The notes under the pieces: model-generated | Told to the model about the DNA's origin: nothing | The model's database searches: none | Seen by the model: the letters and a program-made list of their open reading frames with translations, nothing else | Shown: piece by piece, positions 37,357 through 47,072 of the stretch | How the letters are laid out: each line of letters opens with the position of its first letter | Numbering within the stretch: position 1 is the first letter of the stretch | Assembly: GCF_003286125.1 (NCBI RefSeq) | Contig: NZ_QMED01000003.1 | Coordinates: forward strand, 186,001 to 250,000 | Source of the DNA: Algibacillus agarilyticus | GTDB lineage: Bacteria; Pseudomonadota; Gammaproteobacteria; Enterobacterales; Alteromonadaceae | Length of the DNA: 64,000 nt | Direction: 5' to 3' | Made by a program: the position numbers and the translations under genes

Positions 37357-40062
37357 TTAATCAGCTGGGCTACCGAAAATATCAATTTCAGTTACCGCCC
37401 AAGCCACTTTTGAACTACCATTTTTCAACACAAACCTAATATATTTGGCTTTTTCACCTAATGTTTGGCTAACACGTTTACCGCTATTTTCAATATTGGT
37501 ATCCACTGTATGCCAGTTTTTACCATCTAGCGAAAACTGTAAATCGAAAGCCCGAGCACAATGCCATCCCCATTTATTACAATCCATATCAACCAAACTT
37601 ACTTGATAGATTTGTGGCAGCTCAACTTGCAGCCACATGCCAATTTCTTGAAGATCAACGCTGCTCCATTTAGCCCAATCCGTTTTACCATCGATCAGTA
37701 CATCAAATTTGTCGTTACCGTGACTGGCACTGAATTTCCATTGCTTTTTATTGGTTAGCTTTTCACCGTAAGCCGCTTTCAGTTCAGGCATAGTCCAAGG
37801 CGAAGAACGGGTATTTAACAAGCGAAGTTTGGCAATTTGCTCTGGTTTTACCATAGGCGCTTTATTGCCAAAATCATTACGAATGTAAGTCAATACATCA
37901 GCAAGGTACTCGTCATCATTTGAAGCAACAGACGCCATTAATCCACCCAAGTAGGATTGACCGTTAATCGGGCCCGTTAATCCGTGCAAGACTATACTGC
38001 CTAGTGTTGCGACATCCCCATTAACGCGTGGGTTTTTAACAAACGATGGTGCTAATAAACCGTTACCGGCTGGAGCACCTTGACCGTCAGCACCATGACA
38101 GGTTGAACACAAAGATTTAAAATGTTGTTTACCGCGTGTCATTGATTCAGCTAGCGCTTTATTACCCTTAGCAAGCGCGGCTTGCGCTTCACGCTCTTTC
38201 ACTTGGTACTTAATCTCTTTATCAATCGCTATCAAGCCTTTCTTAGTGGGGTATTTTTCCAATATCGCCTGCGTAATTTTAGCGCTAACCGCTTTAGGTA
38301 ACTTGACATAGGTAGCCGATAAATAGAGTTGTTGCGCTAGCTCAATATCTGCGCTTTCTAACAATGACAGCCAAACCTTAACAATACTGTTATCTTTTTT
38401 AGTGACTAACTGCTCTGAAATGCGTACAGCCGCCACACGAACGTTACTGTCTTGATCGTTAAATTTGGCACGTAATAGCTTAATATCAATAATGCCAAGG
38501 CCTTCTAATGTCCATAGTGCATGTAAACGGGCAAGCGGGTTTTGATGACTCATCGCCATTTTTTTCAAGGCTGGTATGACTGATTTATCTTGGCTTAACA
38601 CAATCAATTTTTGCGCATTAATACGCCACCATTGGTTAGCATGCGATAAATAATTAACCCACTGGGCAGGGGTTTCATTGTATAGATTTGGCTTGTCACC
38701 TAAATCTATACCAGGTTTAGTAATACGATAAATACGGCCACCGCCAATAATTTTATCTAAACCAAATTGCTTGATGATGGTTCGTAAAAACGAGCCTTCT
38801 TTTGTCCAATTGCCTTCTTGAATAATACCCCGGTACATATCAACCAAATATAGCGTGCCGTCTGGTCCGGTTTCGCTCCATACTGGACGAAAAGCCGTAT
38901 CAGTTGACGCAATAAATTCTTTTTGTTGTTCTTGATAAGGATGGCTAATAATCGAATAGCCATCTTCGCGAGTTATCTCTGCGCTGCGCACTAAATTACC
39001 AACCGGTTCAGGCGCAATGTAATTCCCATATAGTTCGGGTAATTTGTCACCTAAATAAACACTCTGGCCTGCAATACCCGTAAATACGGTAAGTGTGTTG
39101 TCGGCACGCAAACGGGGTTTACCCCCTTGCACATCAGGTATTTGCTCAATGGGGAACACTTCATTAAAACCATTAGCCGTTTCACCTTCAATCGGGAACA
39201 TGCCATATACACTGGGGTACTGAAAACTAAATACGGGGTCTTCCGCCCCCGCGGCTGAGTAATAGAATCGTCCTGCTTCATCTTGCCCAAGGCCCCACTG
39301 TCCACCGCCAAAATTGATACTCTGACGGATCACTTTGCCATTTTTAAATCGATAACGGGCATTGGTGTAAGTTACATATAACCAGTTGTCGAGTCCCCAG
39401 ATGAGACCGCTAGGTTGATGCTCTAAATTACCGCCACGTTTACCGCCTTTAAATACGGTAGTGCGCTTATCTGATACGCCATCGCCATCAGTATCTTCCA
39501 GTAGCAATAAATCAAAAGTGTTGGTTTCTCGCGCGAGAATTTTGCCATCTTCTAATGGCAATATCATGCGAGGTAATAATAAATTATCGGCAAAGATGGT
39601 GTACTTATCCATTACCCCATCATTATTAGTATCTTCAAGGCGTTTAATACGGCTAACCGGCTTCATCTGCCCTTTGCCATCTACGTTCTGCATGTAGGTC
39701 AGCATTTCAGCAACATACATACGGCCATTGCCGTCAAAAGTTGCCACAACAGGTTCTTCAACCATAGGCTCGTGTGCCACTAGCTCCATTGTGTAGCCGT
39801 CTTGTAATACCATTGTGGCAAGCGAATCTTGTGGCGACAAACCTTTAATATGATTGGGGTTTTGTTCATGCTTGTGATCATCTTTATGGTAAGCAGCACT
39901 GTGCCCATTGGTTACCTTATTATCTTGGGTCGACGTTTGGGTTTTATCGCTGTTACTTAACGGGCTGACTTGCTGATGCGGGGTGCTGCTTTCTTGCATT
40001 TGGCATCCCAATTGCAAGCTCGCAGCCAAAAATAGTAAAGACTTAATCGCTGTTTTGGTCAT
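37357..40062 (-). CDS. PVC-type multidomain dehydrogenase/cytochrome c lipoprotein with discoidin domain
   Basis: About 901 residues, starting with a lipoprotein signal (FLAASLQLGCQ). Domains in order: a beta-propeller of the membrane-bound dehydrogenase type (about 60-430; GRMYVAEMLTYM, LLEDTDGDGVSDKRT, IWGLDNWLYVTYTNARY), HEAT-like helical repeats (about 460-590), a cytochrome c domain with the haem site CSTCH (near residue 650) and methionine ligand region, and a C-terminal F5/8 type C (discoidin) sugar-binding domain (about 760-900). This architecture is typical of Planctomycetes/Verrucomicrobia/Bacteroidetes and less usual in gammaproteobacteria. It probably oxidises a sugar and passes electrons to its haem. 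ATG at 40062 precedes the lipobox; upstream in-frame TTGs are unlikely. Confidence 0.82.
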   Translation of the reverse strand: MTKTAIKSLLFLAASLQLGCQMQESSTPHQQVSPLSNSDKTQTSTQDNKVTNGHSAAYHKDDHKHEQNPNHIKGLSPQDSLATMVLQDGYTMELVAHEPMVEEPVVATFDGNGRMYVAEMLTYMQNVDGKGQMKPVSRIKRLEDTNNDGVMDKYTIFADNLLLPRMILPLEDGKILARETNTFDLLLLEDTDGDGVSDKRTTVFKGGKRGGNLEHQPSGLIWGLDNWLYVTYTNARYRFKNGKVIRQSINFGGGQWGLGQDEAGRFYYSAAGAEDPVFSFQYPSVYGMFPIEGETANGFNEVFPIEQIPDVQGGKPRLRADNTLTVFTGIAGQSVYLGDKLPELYGNYIAPEPVGNLVRSAEITREDGYSIISHPYQEQQKEFIASTDTAFRPVWSETGPDGTLYLVDMYRGIIQEGNWTKEGSFLRTIIKQFGLDKIIGGGRIYRITKPGIDLGDKPNLYNETPAQWVNYLSHANQWWRINAQKLIVLSQDKSVIPALKKMAMSHQNPLARLHALWTLEGLGIIDIKLLRAKFNDQDSNVRVAAVRISEQLVTKKDNSIVKVWLSLLESADIELAQQLYLSATYVKLPKAVSAKITQAILEKYPTKKGLIAIDKEIKYQVKEREAQAALAKGNKALAESMTRGKQHFKSLCSTCHGADGQGAPAGNGLLAPSFVKNPRVNGDVATLGSIVLHGLTGPINGQSYLGGLMASVASNDDEYLADVLTYIRNDFGNKAPMVKPEQIAKLRLLNTRSSPWTMPELKAAYGEKLTNKKQWKFSASHGNDKFDVLIDGKTDWAKWSSVDLQEIGMWLQVELPQIYQVSLVDMDCNKWGWHCARAFDLQFSLDGKNWHTVDTNIENSGKRVSQTLGEKAKYIRFVLKNGSSKVAWAVTEIDIFGSPAD

Positions 40063-40335
40063 TTGAAGGCTCAACAAAATTAATAATTAGTATCATTAGC
40101 TATACAAAGCGGAGTGTAACTAAGCGCCTTTTTTATAGCTGCTTTATTTATAGAAGAGTTGGTTATTAACAACCATTGTAAACATTAAACATAAACCAAA
40201 CTATAGTTTTATCAATAAACACACAAATTTATTTACAATAATGAGTAAAAACTAACAAATAAAAAGCATTTACTCACAATCAAAAATCCTGCCTCACTAA
40301 ATAAAATAATAAATTAAAACGTTCAATTCAGATCG

Positions 40336-42324
40336 CTAAATACCCGCTAAGCATGTAGGCATTGGCAATAAATCGAGTTCTGTTAATTTACGGTCATGGG
40401 CTCCTGCTGCAAAATCACTCATATGAAAAACGTTTTGTTTTTTCCAATTGACTTCTAAGCGGTTGTCACCCAAAAAGATATTTTGTGTTTTAGTACGAAG
40501 CGCCTTCACAATATCTTGATAGGCCGGATCATAAGCTACATTGTTGCGTTCGTTTGGGTCGCATGTCATATCATACAAGGCCATTTCAACTTGCTTAGGT
40601 GACGCATTAACGGCCCACATAATGTTTTCACCGGCTTTATGGGTTTCGCCTGGCTTGCCGTGTTTTGGTCGAATTTTTATTGAAAAGCCAAAACGCTTTG
40701 AGCGCAAATAAACACGGTCGCCAATAATTTGATTCATTTCACCTAGCACGTAATCACGCTTTAATTCAGGTTGGCGAATAATATTAGCCAAATTAAAGCC
40801 ATCTAAATGCTGATTAGCCTTGTTAATATCAACACCCGCCGCGGCATAAAGAGTTGGCGCTATATCAACGTATTCAACATAGTCGGTATGTACCGTGTTT
40901 TTAGGGAAGTATTCACCCGACGAATCCACAACGATCATGGCACCATGACCCGATTTATTCCATGGCGCAAACTTAGCCTGAATACCTTGCTCACCTAAGT
41001 GCCAACCATGATCACCCACGGTAGCCACAATAAGGTAAGGCCGATTAGTTTTCTTGCTGTACGCTTTAAAATCTTTAATCGCTTTACCAATTAAAGAATC
41101 ACCGTAAGCGGTAAACGCATAGTAGTCTTGTATAGTACGCAATTTTTCGGCTTCAGTAAGGCCATCGGCTTTCGTGTTGTGATAAAGGTTTTTAAGTTGC
41201 TGAGGTAATTTAGTCACTTCATCTTGACTAAACGCCGGCAGTTTGTATGGTATTTTTTCAAATCGGTCTTGAAATGACTTCGGTGGTAACACGGGTGTAT
41301 GGGGAAAATGAAAACTCAAGCTCACCATCACAGGTTTATCATCTACCGGGCCTTGAATTTTCTTACCCAACATTGAGGTATAGCTTTTGTTAGCGTTGCC
41401 CAAATAATTTTGGAAGGCTTGTAAAATTTTACCGTCGGTTGTTTGATCTTCAGGCATTGGGCTTTCTCCACCTAAAATCAATACAGGTAAAGAACGCGTA
41501 TAAGACCGGATAATATCTAACTTTTTGTCAGCTGGATTAACCTCGCTTACAAACTGCCCCCCACGAGAATAAACAAAAGCATCTTTACTGCCATCTGGGT
41601 AATGGAAAAACTCAGTCACTTTGACTTGTTCACCCGTTTGCCAATTCATTTCTGTCTTTTTAGTCCAATCGCCTAGACCTGCACGTTCTAACGCATATCG
41701 TTCAACTTCATAGTCATAGGTGAGTGGAACCCCCGCTATATTTAAACCATTTTTCAAGCGTAACCCTAATTTACCCGCCAACATTGTTTGATAACCTTGT
41801 TCACGTAATATTTCAGGTATGGTGGGTTTTGCATGTTCGCTTTGACGATGCGAATATTCAAAACCATAACGGCCGCTATGATGCGGATACTGGCCTGTTG
41901 CCATTGAATAGCGTGACGGAGAGCAACCAGGTGATTGATTGTAAGCTAACGGGAACAATACACCTTCTTCAGCTAGTGCATCTAAATTAGGCGACTCTAC
42001 ATAGCCAAGCTCGCTTTCTTTAGTGCCGCGTAATGCCATATTAACCGCCCCGATAGAATCAGCTCGTTGATCATCAGTTAATATCCACAGAATATGCGGC
42101 TTCATTTTATTAGCTTGCGCCGGTAATGGTTTAACCACATTTTTTGCTAGCCGTTCAGGACTAACCACATCGTTACCTTTATTTATAAGCGCTTTGGTAT
42201 TCATAACCGCTTTGGGTTGGCTGGCATCACCGCCATCTGGTAATAACGAGCAAGCTGTTAACGTGATAACGCTCGCCAACGCCCCAATCACTAATAACGG
42301 TTTTGTTTTCATGACATTAATCAT
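40336..42324 (-). CDS. Formylglycine-dependent sulfatase (S1 family), lipoprotein
   Basis: Enzyme of 662 residues removing sulfate esters from a glycan. N-terminal lipobox (VITLTACSLLP). The metal-binding Asp pair is in ILWILTDDQRADS, and the modification motif CSPSR lies in SPGCSPSRYSMATGQ, where Cys becomes formylglycine. GDHGWHLGEQG supplies further metal and sulfate ligands. It resembles iduronate-2-sulfatase and N-sulfoglucosamine-type sulfatases of algal polysaccharide utilisation. An anaerobic- or FGE-type maturase is needed and is not in this window. Two in-frame ATGs (42324, 42312) are possible starts. It lies 259 bases upstream of the dehydrogenase gene on the same strand. Confidence 0.88.
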   Translation of the reverse strand: MINVMKTKPLLVIGALASVITLTACSLLPDGGDASQPKAVMNTKALINKGNDVVSPERLAKNVVKPLPAQANKMKPHILWILTDDQRADSIGAVNMALRGTKESELGYVESPNLDALAEEGVLFPLAYNQSPGCSPSRYSMATGQYPHHSGRYGFEYSHRQSEHAKPTIPEILREQGYQTMLAGKLGLRLKNGLNIAGVPLTYDYEVERYALERAGLGDWTKKTEMNWQTGEQVKVTEFFHYPDGSKDAFVYSRGGQFVSEVNPADKKLDIIRSYTRSLPVLILGGESPMPEDQTTDGKILQAFQNYLGNANKSYTSMLGKKIQGPVDDKPVMVSLSFHFPHTPVLPPKSFQDRFEKIPYKLPAFSQDEVTKLPQQLKNLYHNTKADGLTEAEKLRTIQDYYAFTAYGDSLIGKAIKDFKAYSKKTNRPYLIVATVGDHGWHLGEQGIQAKFAPWNKSGHGAMIVVDSSGEYFPKNTVHTDYVEYVDIAPTLYAAAGVDINKANQHLDGFNLANIIRQPELKRDYVLGEMNQIIGDRVYLRSKRFGFSIKIRPKHGKPGETHKAGENIMWAVNASPKQVEMALYDMTCDPNERNNVAYDPAYQDIVKALRTKTQNIFLGDNRLEVNWKKQNVFHMSDFAAGAHDRKLTELDLLPMPTCLAGI

Positions 42325-42754
42325 CTTTATACTTCGCTGATATTGTTATTTACATTTTAATTGGTAAAAATCTTGCAACCTTGCAACAAAGAAAGGTGGA
42401 CTTTATTGACAAACTCGCATTATTTTTCGATAAACTCAATAAATCGGCATTAATGACTTAAATGACTTAACGCAAATTTCAACTTTCGTTACACATATAG
42501 TCAAAGCGATCGGGTTTTAGGGGAAGCCGTCAAGCTTCGAGACCCCATGAGCATATGCTCTACTATGTGATTGGGGCGAGTAAGCGCTGACAATGAACCA
42601 TAAAACCTGAGCGAGAAGACTATATATAAAAAGCCCGCTTACCTTTTAATATAATGTCAGCAAACAACAATACGACACATTTAAATTATTTATTTTATAT
42701 TTAAATACCAATAAAAACTAAAGTAACAATAACCTCCACTCTATACCCGTATAA
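42325..42754. other. Spacer between sulfatase gene and IS3 remnant
   Basis: Holds family 2 copy C at 42496-42624; the remaining parts are AT-rich with no ORF. This is the left junction zone of the defence island. Confidence 0.45.
42496..42624. mobile_element. Family 2 MITE-like element, copy C (129 bp, shortest)
   Basis: Same ends as copy A but missing an internal block of about 47 bases (the CCTAAATGGATTTAGG hairpin and the following segment) between GGGGC and GAGTAAGCGC. Confidence 0.8.
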
Positions 42755-43088
42755 ATGGAGGGCGTTAACAGCCAATTTCAATCAACAGCACAACTGTATT
42801 TAAGACAAGTGAAATTTAAGATAAGTAGAATTTTAGATAAGCAGAATAGCATGGGCGATGTGGGGGCATGCTGGGATAATGCAGTTGTAGAGAGGTTCTT
42901 TGGTAGCTTAAAACATGATTGGCTATTTAAAATACCCCAACCAACCCGTTTGCATATGAGAGAAGATGTAGCAAAGTACATGAAATATTATAATGTTGAG
43001 CGATTGCATTCAGCTAATGATGATCAGTCGCCAATTGAATATGAACATTCCTTTAGAAAAGTGTCCGGTTAGACTTGACCAGAACATT
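42755..43088 (+). pseudogene. IS3-family transposase, C-terminal remnant with right end
   Basis: The 105-residue frame shows the integrase-core end of an IS3 OrfB: GACWDNAVVERFFGSLKHDW (the conserved WDNA...E catalytic region) and YNVERLHSANDDQSPIEYE. The N-terminal two thirds, with the first catalytic Asp, and OrfA are missing. A sequence after the stop (TGTCCGGTTAGACTTGACCA, about 43064-43083) looks like the element's right terminal repeat. Not functional by itself. Confidence 0.75.
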
Positions 43089-43298
43089 TTTAGTCGTTGC
43101 AAAAATAATAACCTTTTCATGCTTATTTTTAATATCCTCCAATACTTCTAATAGCATTAATAGTTTTTCAGATTCTTGTAGTTTAAGTTTAGCATTATTA
43201 GGCGGGGCTTTATAAATCTCATCAAGTCTTGGATGTAAACTAATAGATCTTAAGTTTTGTAATACGGCCAACGCATGTCCTGTTCCATCTTCGACCAC
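43089..43298 (-). pseudogene. SNF2-type helicase fragment
   Basis: About 70 codons of an interrupted gene. The frame reads GHALAVLQNLRSISLHPRLDE, then SEKLLMLLEVLEDIKN and EKVIIFATTK, the start of the second RecA-like domain of SNF2/Rad54-type helicases (LRxxxxHP...SxKLxxLxxLLxxI...KVIIF). It has no N-terminal ATPase part and is cut at its 3' side by the IS3 right end. It lies 35 bases after the end of the large helicase gene, so the operon may once have contained a further SNF2 gene. Confidence 0.6.
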
Positions 43299-43332
43299 CT
43301 CTCATCATCTATTCCTTAGCTCTCGCCTACAT

Positions 43333-46300
43333 TTATGGTGAAACAAAAACTTTCAACTCAATATCATTATCGTGCGCCGTAGCTAGCCAACCATTTAATA
43401 ATTGAAAAGCCTGTAAAGTTTCGCCATTTGCCTCTGAACCTAACTTTAATTGCAGCTCAAAATGTTCGGCAGAAAAGCTATTAGCAGCAACAATCCAAAT
43501 TTCTTTTTTTACAGCCGTAGAACGTCTTCTTGTTGCAACTGTAGCCCATAGCTCATTTAATTTTTCTAATCTTACCTGCTCGTTTTGAGCCGTAAAAGCA
43601 ACACCTTGGAAAATTCTAATTCTTTCAGCGATATTTGGTGCTGCTTCTGGAGAAGGCCAAGCCGTATAAAGCCTATTCCAATTTGAAGGTTTCAGTTCAG
43701 CATCGCCACTGATTAGCATTTCGATATTTTTTATGGCTTGAGACCCTACTTCAGCAAGTGCTCCTGCCGATGAACGCGGGTTGATTGCACTACCACATTT
43801 AACATGAACGAATGCTAATTTGTTTTTTGACGATACTATAAAGTCAGCAGGTTCTGTTCCCATATCAGTATTAATTAGCAAGTCTGCATCCGGTATGTAG
43901 GGAGCAAATGGACCTAGTTCGTTTTTTGTTGGGTTGGCTAAACCATTAGCTTTTAATTGATCCACTAAGTAGAAAATCGAATCACGGCTAAAGCCTCCAT
44001 CAACAACCTGATGAGCACCATTCTGATATCCTTTCTCATCTAAGTTTGCGCCAACAAGAGACTCTAGCCCGATAACAACATTGGCAAGGTTAGAAGCACC
44101 TAATTCAAAGCTATCAGCCAGAGGAAGCGTTAATTGATAGAATTTATCATTTGCATAACTAATCCCATTCGCTAAAAGCGCTTTATGTAAGTGCTCGTTG
44201 AGAAAGTCAGTTATGTCTTGCTGTTCCTCACCTGCAAGTGAATGTAGTATTTCCGCTTCTGGTGTAATTTCTAAAAAAGGTTCTTCTTGATTAAAGTTGA
44301 CTAAGATTTTACTTTCCTCAACACCATCAACAAGCAAAGCACCGTTATTGTAAATTAAATACAAAAACGAATTATCGAGTGTATATTGTTCCCCTGCTAT
44401 AAAAATACTAATCGGAGACTCAAACTCTGTTAGATCAAAAATCAAACTGTGAGCCTCAAAATTTTCATCAACCATTATTGGCTTTGCATATGAATGTACT
44501 AGGGCGTTCTGTATATTAATATTTGCAGATATGACACTATCAATATCTGTAAGCCAATCATTAAGATCATCCAAAGTAAACGATGACTCTTTTTGATCTG
44601 AGATTCGCCCAGAGTCTGCACCTACATAATAACTACCATTCTTTTTATTGTATTGGTCATAGGTATCACAACGCATTGTAGCTAATCGATATGACGCATT
44701 GGCTTGCATGTCAGCCATTTGCTCTAAATCTTTCCCTTTTACCGCGATGCTTTCAGGACGTTTTCTAGCAGAGCTAATCGATTTACTACTCGCTTCTTTC
44801 GTTGAGGCTGATTCACCTAATGACATTACCTTAAGCAGTTTATCTAGAGATACCGCAGAGCCGAGTTTTAAATCTTTCTCACCATTAAATCTGCGACCTC
44901 GGCTATCATAAATTGCAACAACGTTGTTCGAGAGCTGTTTGTATAATGTTATTTCAAGTGAAGGTTCAAAGAAAAATTGGTCTGTTAAAAACCGAGACTT
45001 ATTGAATGCGATTGATATAACACCATGAATACCAGATTCTGTAGAAAATGTTCTCGCAAGTTCACCCGCATTATTAGATCGCCAATATAGATGATCAGAT
45101 AAAAGCTGAACGTTGAATCCCTGCGTCTGATTCAAAAAACAAATTGATGCTGTTGGGATATTTAGAGAACTTTCCGGCTCAAAGGTATTGAGGTCAAACT
45201 TACTTACAAAGCGGTTTCCGTAATAACTCACATCAGGAAATGCCTCTAGGTAACGCTCAATCAACTTATTACTGTCTAATGATGCTATGAATTTTTTAAC
45301 TGACTCGGCGGTGTTAAGTGAACGATCAAATTTTCTGTAGTTTTGCCACATTTGGCTATTTGCATCGCTTTCAATCTCCAAAACTTTAGGTTCAATATCA
45401 CCGTACAAACGAACTACTCTTCCGATGGTTTGAACTAGTTCGCGACCACTATTAACTGCATAGGCCAAAACCAATAACTTCGCTTCAGGAATATCGACCC
45501 CTTCATCCAGTTTCCGCTGGTGAATAATGACTTGAGAATCAGAACCTTTAAGGTTCGCTGGCACGGAAACTTTTACATTATCTCGTTCATCTTTAGTAAA
45601 TTGTTCATGTATTGCTAATACCGAAAAGTCATCGTTTAACAAATCGTAATAGCGATTAATATCTTCGAACTTTTCACATTTAATAATGCACTTTGTGCCA
45701 TCATTAGCTTCTAAGAAGTCTGTAATTTTCCCGCTTAATTCAGCTAAAGTAATTGACTCAAAAGTTGGTTCTTTTAAAACATCATCTGCAAGTGCTCTTT
45801 CAAAGGTATAAATATAACTGGCATCTTCGGTAACATCGAATTGATACAAATCATTCCTGTAAGGAGTAGCTGTTATAACGACTTTATGAGTATCAATACC
45901 ACGAACCAAGGTGCTCCATACAGGAGAAGGTTCGGCGTGTCCCTCATCAATAATAATAAGATCAATATCTTGCTTTAACCGCTCAAGCTGAGCACTATTG
46001 AAAGTTTGTAGTTTCTGGAAGGTGGAAACATACACACCGTTTTTAGAAGTATCGTTTACGTCACTATAAACAGCCTTGCGCTTGATAACCTCACCTTCAA
46101 CACGATCACTAAAGAACTTTCCATTTATTTCTCTAAAAAGTTGATCACACACAGCACGTCGATGACATAAAACCAGCACCCGCTTTTGGGTTGCTTTGTG
46201 AGTGACAATACTAATTACACCCGATTTACCTGCGCCTGTTGGCAAGCTAATAAGGCAAGAGTTAGCGTTTTCATTTAAAGGCTTTTTTAAGTAACTTAAC

Positions 46301-46380
46301 GCCGTTTGAATACTTTCTTGCTGGCAGTGTCTTAGACTTTGCCACAAATCTTCATTAACAGTGAAACCACTTACATTCAT
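43333..46380 (-). CDS. Large SF2 helicase with possible PD-(D/E)XK-like C-terminal domain
   Basis: Protein of 1015 residues. N-terminal superfamily 2 helicase: Walker A LPTGAGKSG (near residue 52), motif II IIIDEGHAEP, motif III TATPYR, and motif VI QTIGRVVR. A long middle region (about 400-800) is unrecognised. Near the C-terminus, DMGTEPADFIVSSKNKLAF-type spacing ends with VHVKCG: Asp846 and Lys861 with His859 at the usual Glu position, resembling a diverged restriction-endonuclease core. This is inference. AAGGA lies seven bases before the start. It follows the DUF6602-like gene by 26 bases and is probably in the same operon. A role in phage defence is suggested by context only. Confidence 0.75.
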   Translation of the reverse strand: MNVSGFTVNEDLWQSLRHCQQESIQTALSYLKKPLNENANSCLISLPTGAGKSGVISIVTHKATQKRVLVLCHRRAVCDQLFREINGKFFSDRVEGEVIKRKAVYSDVNDTSKNGVYVSTFQKLQTFNSAQLERLKQDIDLIIIDEGHAEPSPVWSTLVRGIDTHKVVITATPYRNDLYQFDVTEDASYIYTFERALADDVLKEPTFESITLAELSGKITDFLEANDGTKCIIKCEKFEDINRYYDLLNDDFSVLAIHEQFTKDERDNVKVSVPANLKGSDSQVIIHQRKLDEGVDIPEAKLLVLAYAVNSGRELVQTIGRVVRLYGDIEPKVLEIESDANSQMWQNYRKFDRSLNTAESVKKFIASLDSNKLIERYLEAFPDVSYYGNRFVSKFDLNTFEPESSLNIPTASICFLNQTQGFNVQLLSDHLYWRSNNAGELARTFSTESGIHGVISIAFNKSRFLTDQFFFEPSLEITLYKQLSNNVVAIYDSRGRRFNGEKDLKLGSAVSLDKLLKVMSLGESASTKEASSKSISSARKRPESIAVKGKDLEQMADMQANASYRLATMRCDTYDQYNKKNGSYYVGADSGRISDQKESSFTLDDLNDWLTDIDSVISANINIQNALVHSYAKPIMVDENFEAHSLIFDLTEFESPISIFIAGEQYTLDNSFLYLIYNNGALLVDGVEESKILVNFNQEEPFLEITPEAEILHSLAGEEQQDITDFLNEHLHKALLANGISYANDKFYQLTLPLADSFELGASNLANVVIGLESLVGANLDEKGYQNGAHQVVDGGFSRDSIFYLVDQLKANGLANPTKNELGPFAPYIPDADLLINTDMGTEPADFIVSSKNKLAFVHVKCGSAINPRSSAGALAEVGSQAIKNIEMLISGDAELKPSNWNRLYTAWPSPEAAPNIAERIRIFQGVAFTAQNEQVRLEKLNELWATVATRRRSTAVKKEIWIVAANSFSAEHFELQLKLGSEANGETLQAFQLLNGWLATAHDNDIELKVFVSP

Positions 46381-46406
46381 TTAAACGTCCTTGCTATTAT
46401 TAATAT

Positions 46407-47072
46407 TTATGGTTCTTCTTTAGCGTTTTGGTCGGCTCGTTTTACTTCAAGTAATAAATATTCGCTAAACGGACCTGAAGGAGTAAAACTGTAAAATTTA
46501 GAAGACTGATCTCGTTGCAAATAAAACGACTTCTCTTCGCCTCGATCAAACTCCTCATCTAGTGAAATAATAAAATCTATAGCTTCGTATTCTGGTTCAG
46601 TACTTGGTTCATAAGTCTCAAGCTCTTTGTCATACGAATAACCAGCTCTCTTCAAAACAGTTTTCTTCGTACCATTTAACTTGTAGCAAAGAAAGCCAGT
46701 AACTAAGTTAGGGTTAGCGTCTTTCAGCTTTTGAGCAACTTTATCAAATTTGGTAATTTCAGTTAACTTAGCGTTAGTTTTTATTTCAATGATTGCAGCA
46801 GCATCTTTTACATCTAACAAAGACTGTCCTCCAAGCGCTGTATTTACAGCTCCCTCTTTGCGAATAAGAATATCTTGCTGACCATAATATTTATTGTCAG
46901 AAACGATTTCTCCCGTCTGGACCCTTTCTTTAAGCCAATCTAAACGTTCACTAATAATTGTCTTTATAAATTCTTCACGAACAGCTCCCAGCACTCCTTT
47001 GTGATTATGCCTATCAGCAGCTTTAGATTGAACAACAAGCAATTCATCTAAGTAGTTGTATAGGTGCTGCAT
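46407..47072 (-). CDS. DUF6602-like protein, putative PD-(D/E)XK nuclease
   Basis: Protein of 221 residues. The N-terminal half follows the DUF6602 layout: GVLGAVREEFI (Glu33/34), TGEI...YGQQDILIR (Asp67) and AAIIEIKTN (Glu96, Lys98), i.e. E...D...ExK as in PD-(D/E)XK nucleases. The start is fused to hsdS: its ATG immediately follows the hsdS stop (TAA-ATG), with GGGGGAA inside the end of hsdS as ribosome binding site, giving strict translational coupling. It is followed by the large helicase. A nuclease-helicase pair is therefore appended to a type I restriction operon. Function is untested; family assignment is from pattern recognition. Confidence 0.68.
   Translation of the reverse strand: MQHLYNYLDELLVVQSKAADRHNHKGVLGAVREEFIKTIISERLDWLKERVQTGEIVSDNKYYGQQDILIRKEGAVNTALGGQSLLDVKDAAAIIEIKTNAKLTEITKFDKVAQKLKDANPNLVTGFLCYKLNGTKKTVLKRAGYSYDKELETYEPSTEPEYEAIDFIISLDEEFDRGEEKSFYLQRDQSSKFYSFTPSGPFSEYLLLEVKRADQNAKEEP

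Noticed and set aside
42325-43100. Second copy of the tRNA-Leu 3' end as att site
   Set aside because: I looked for the tRNA 3' sequence at the left island edge and did not see it; the boundary is therefore unproven.
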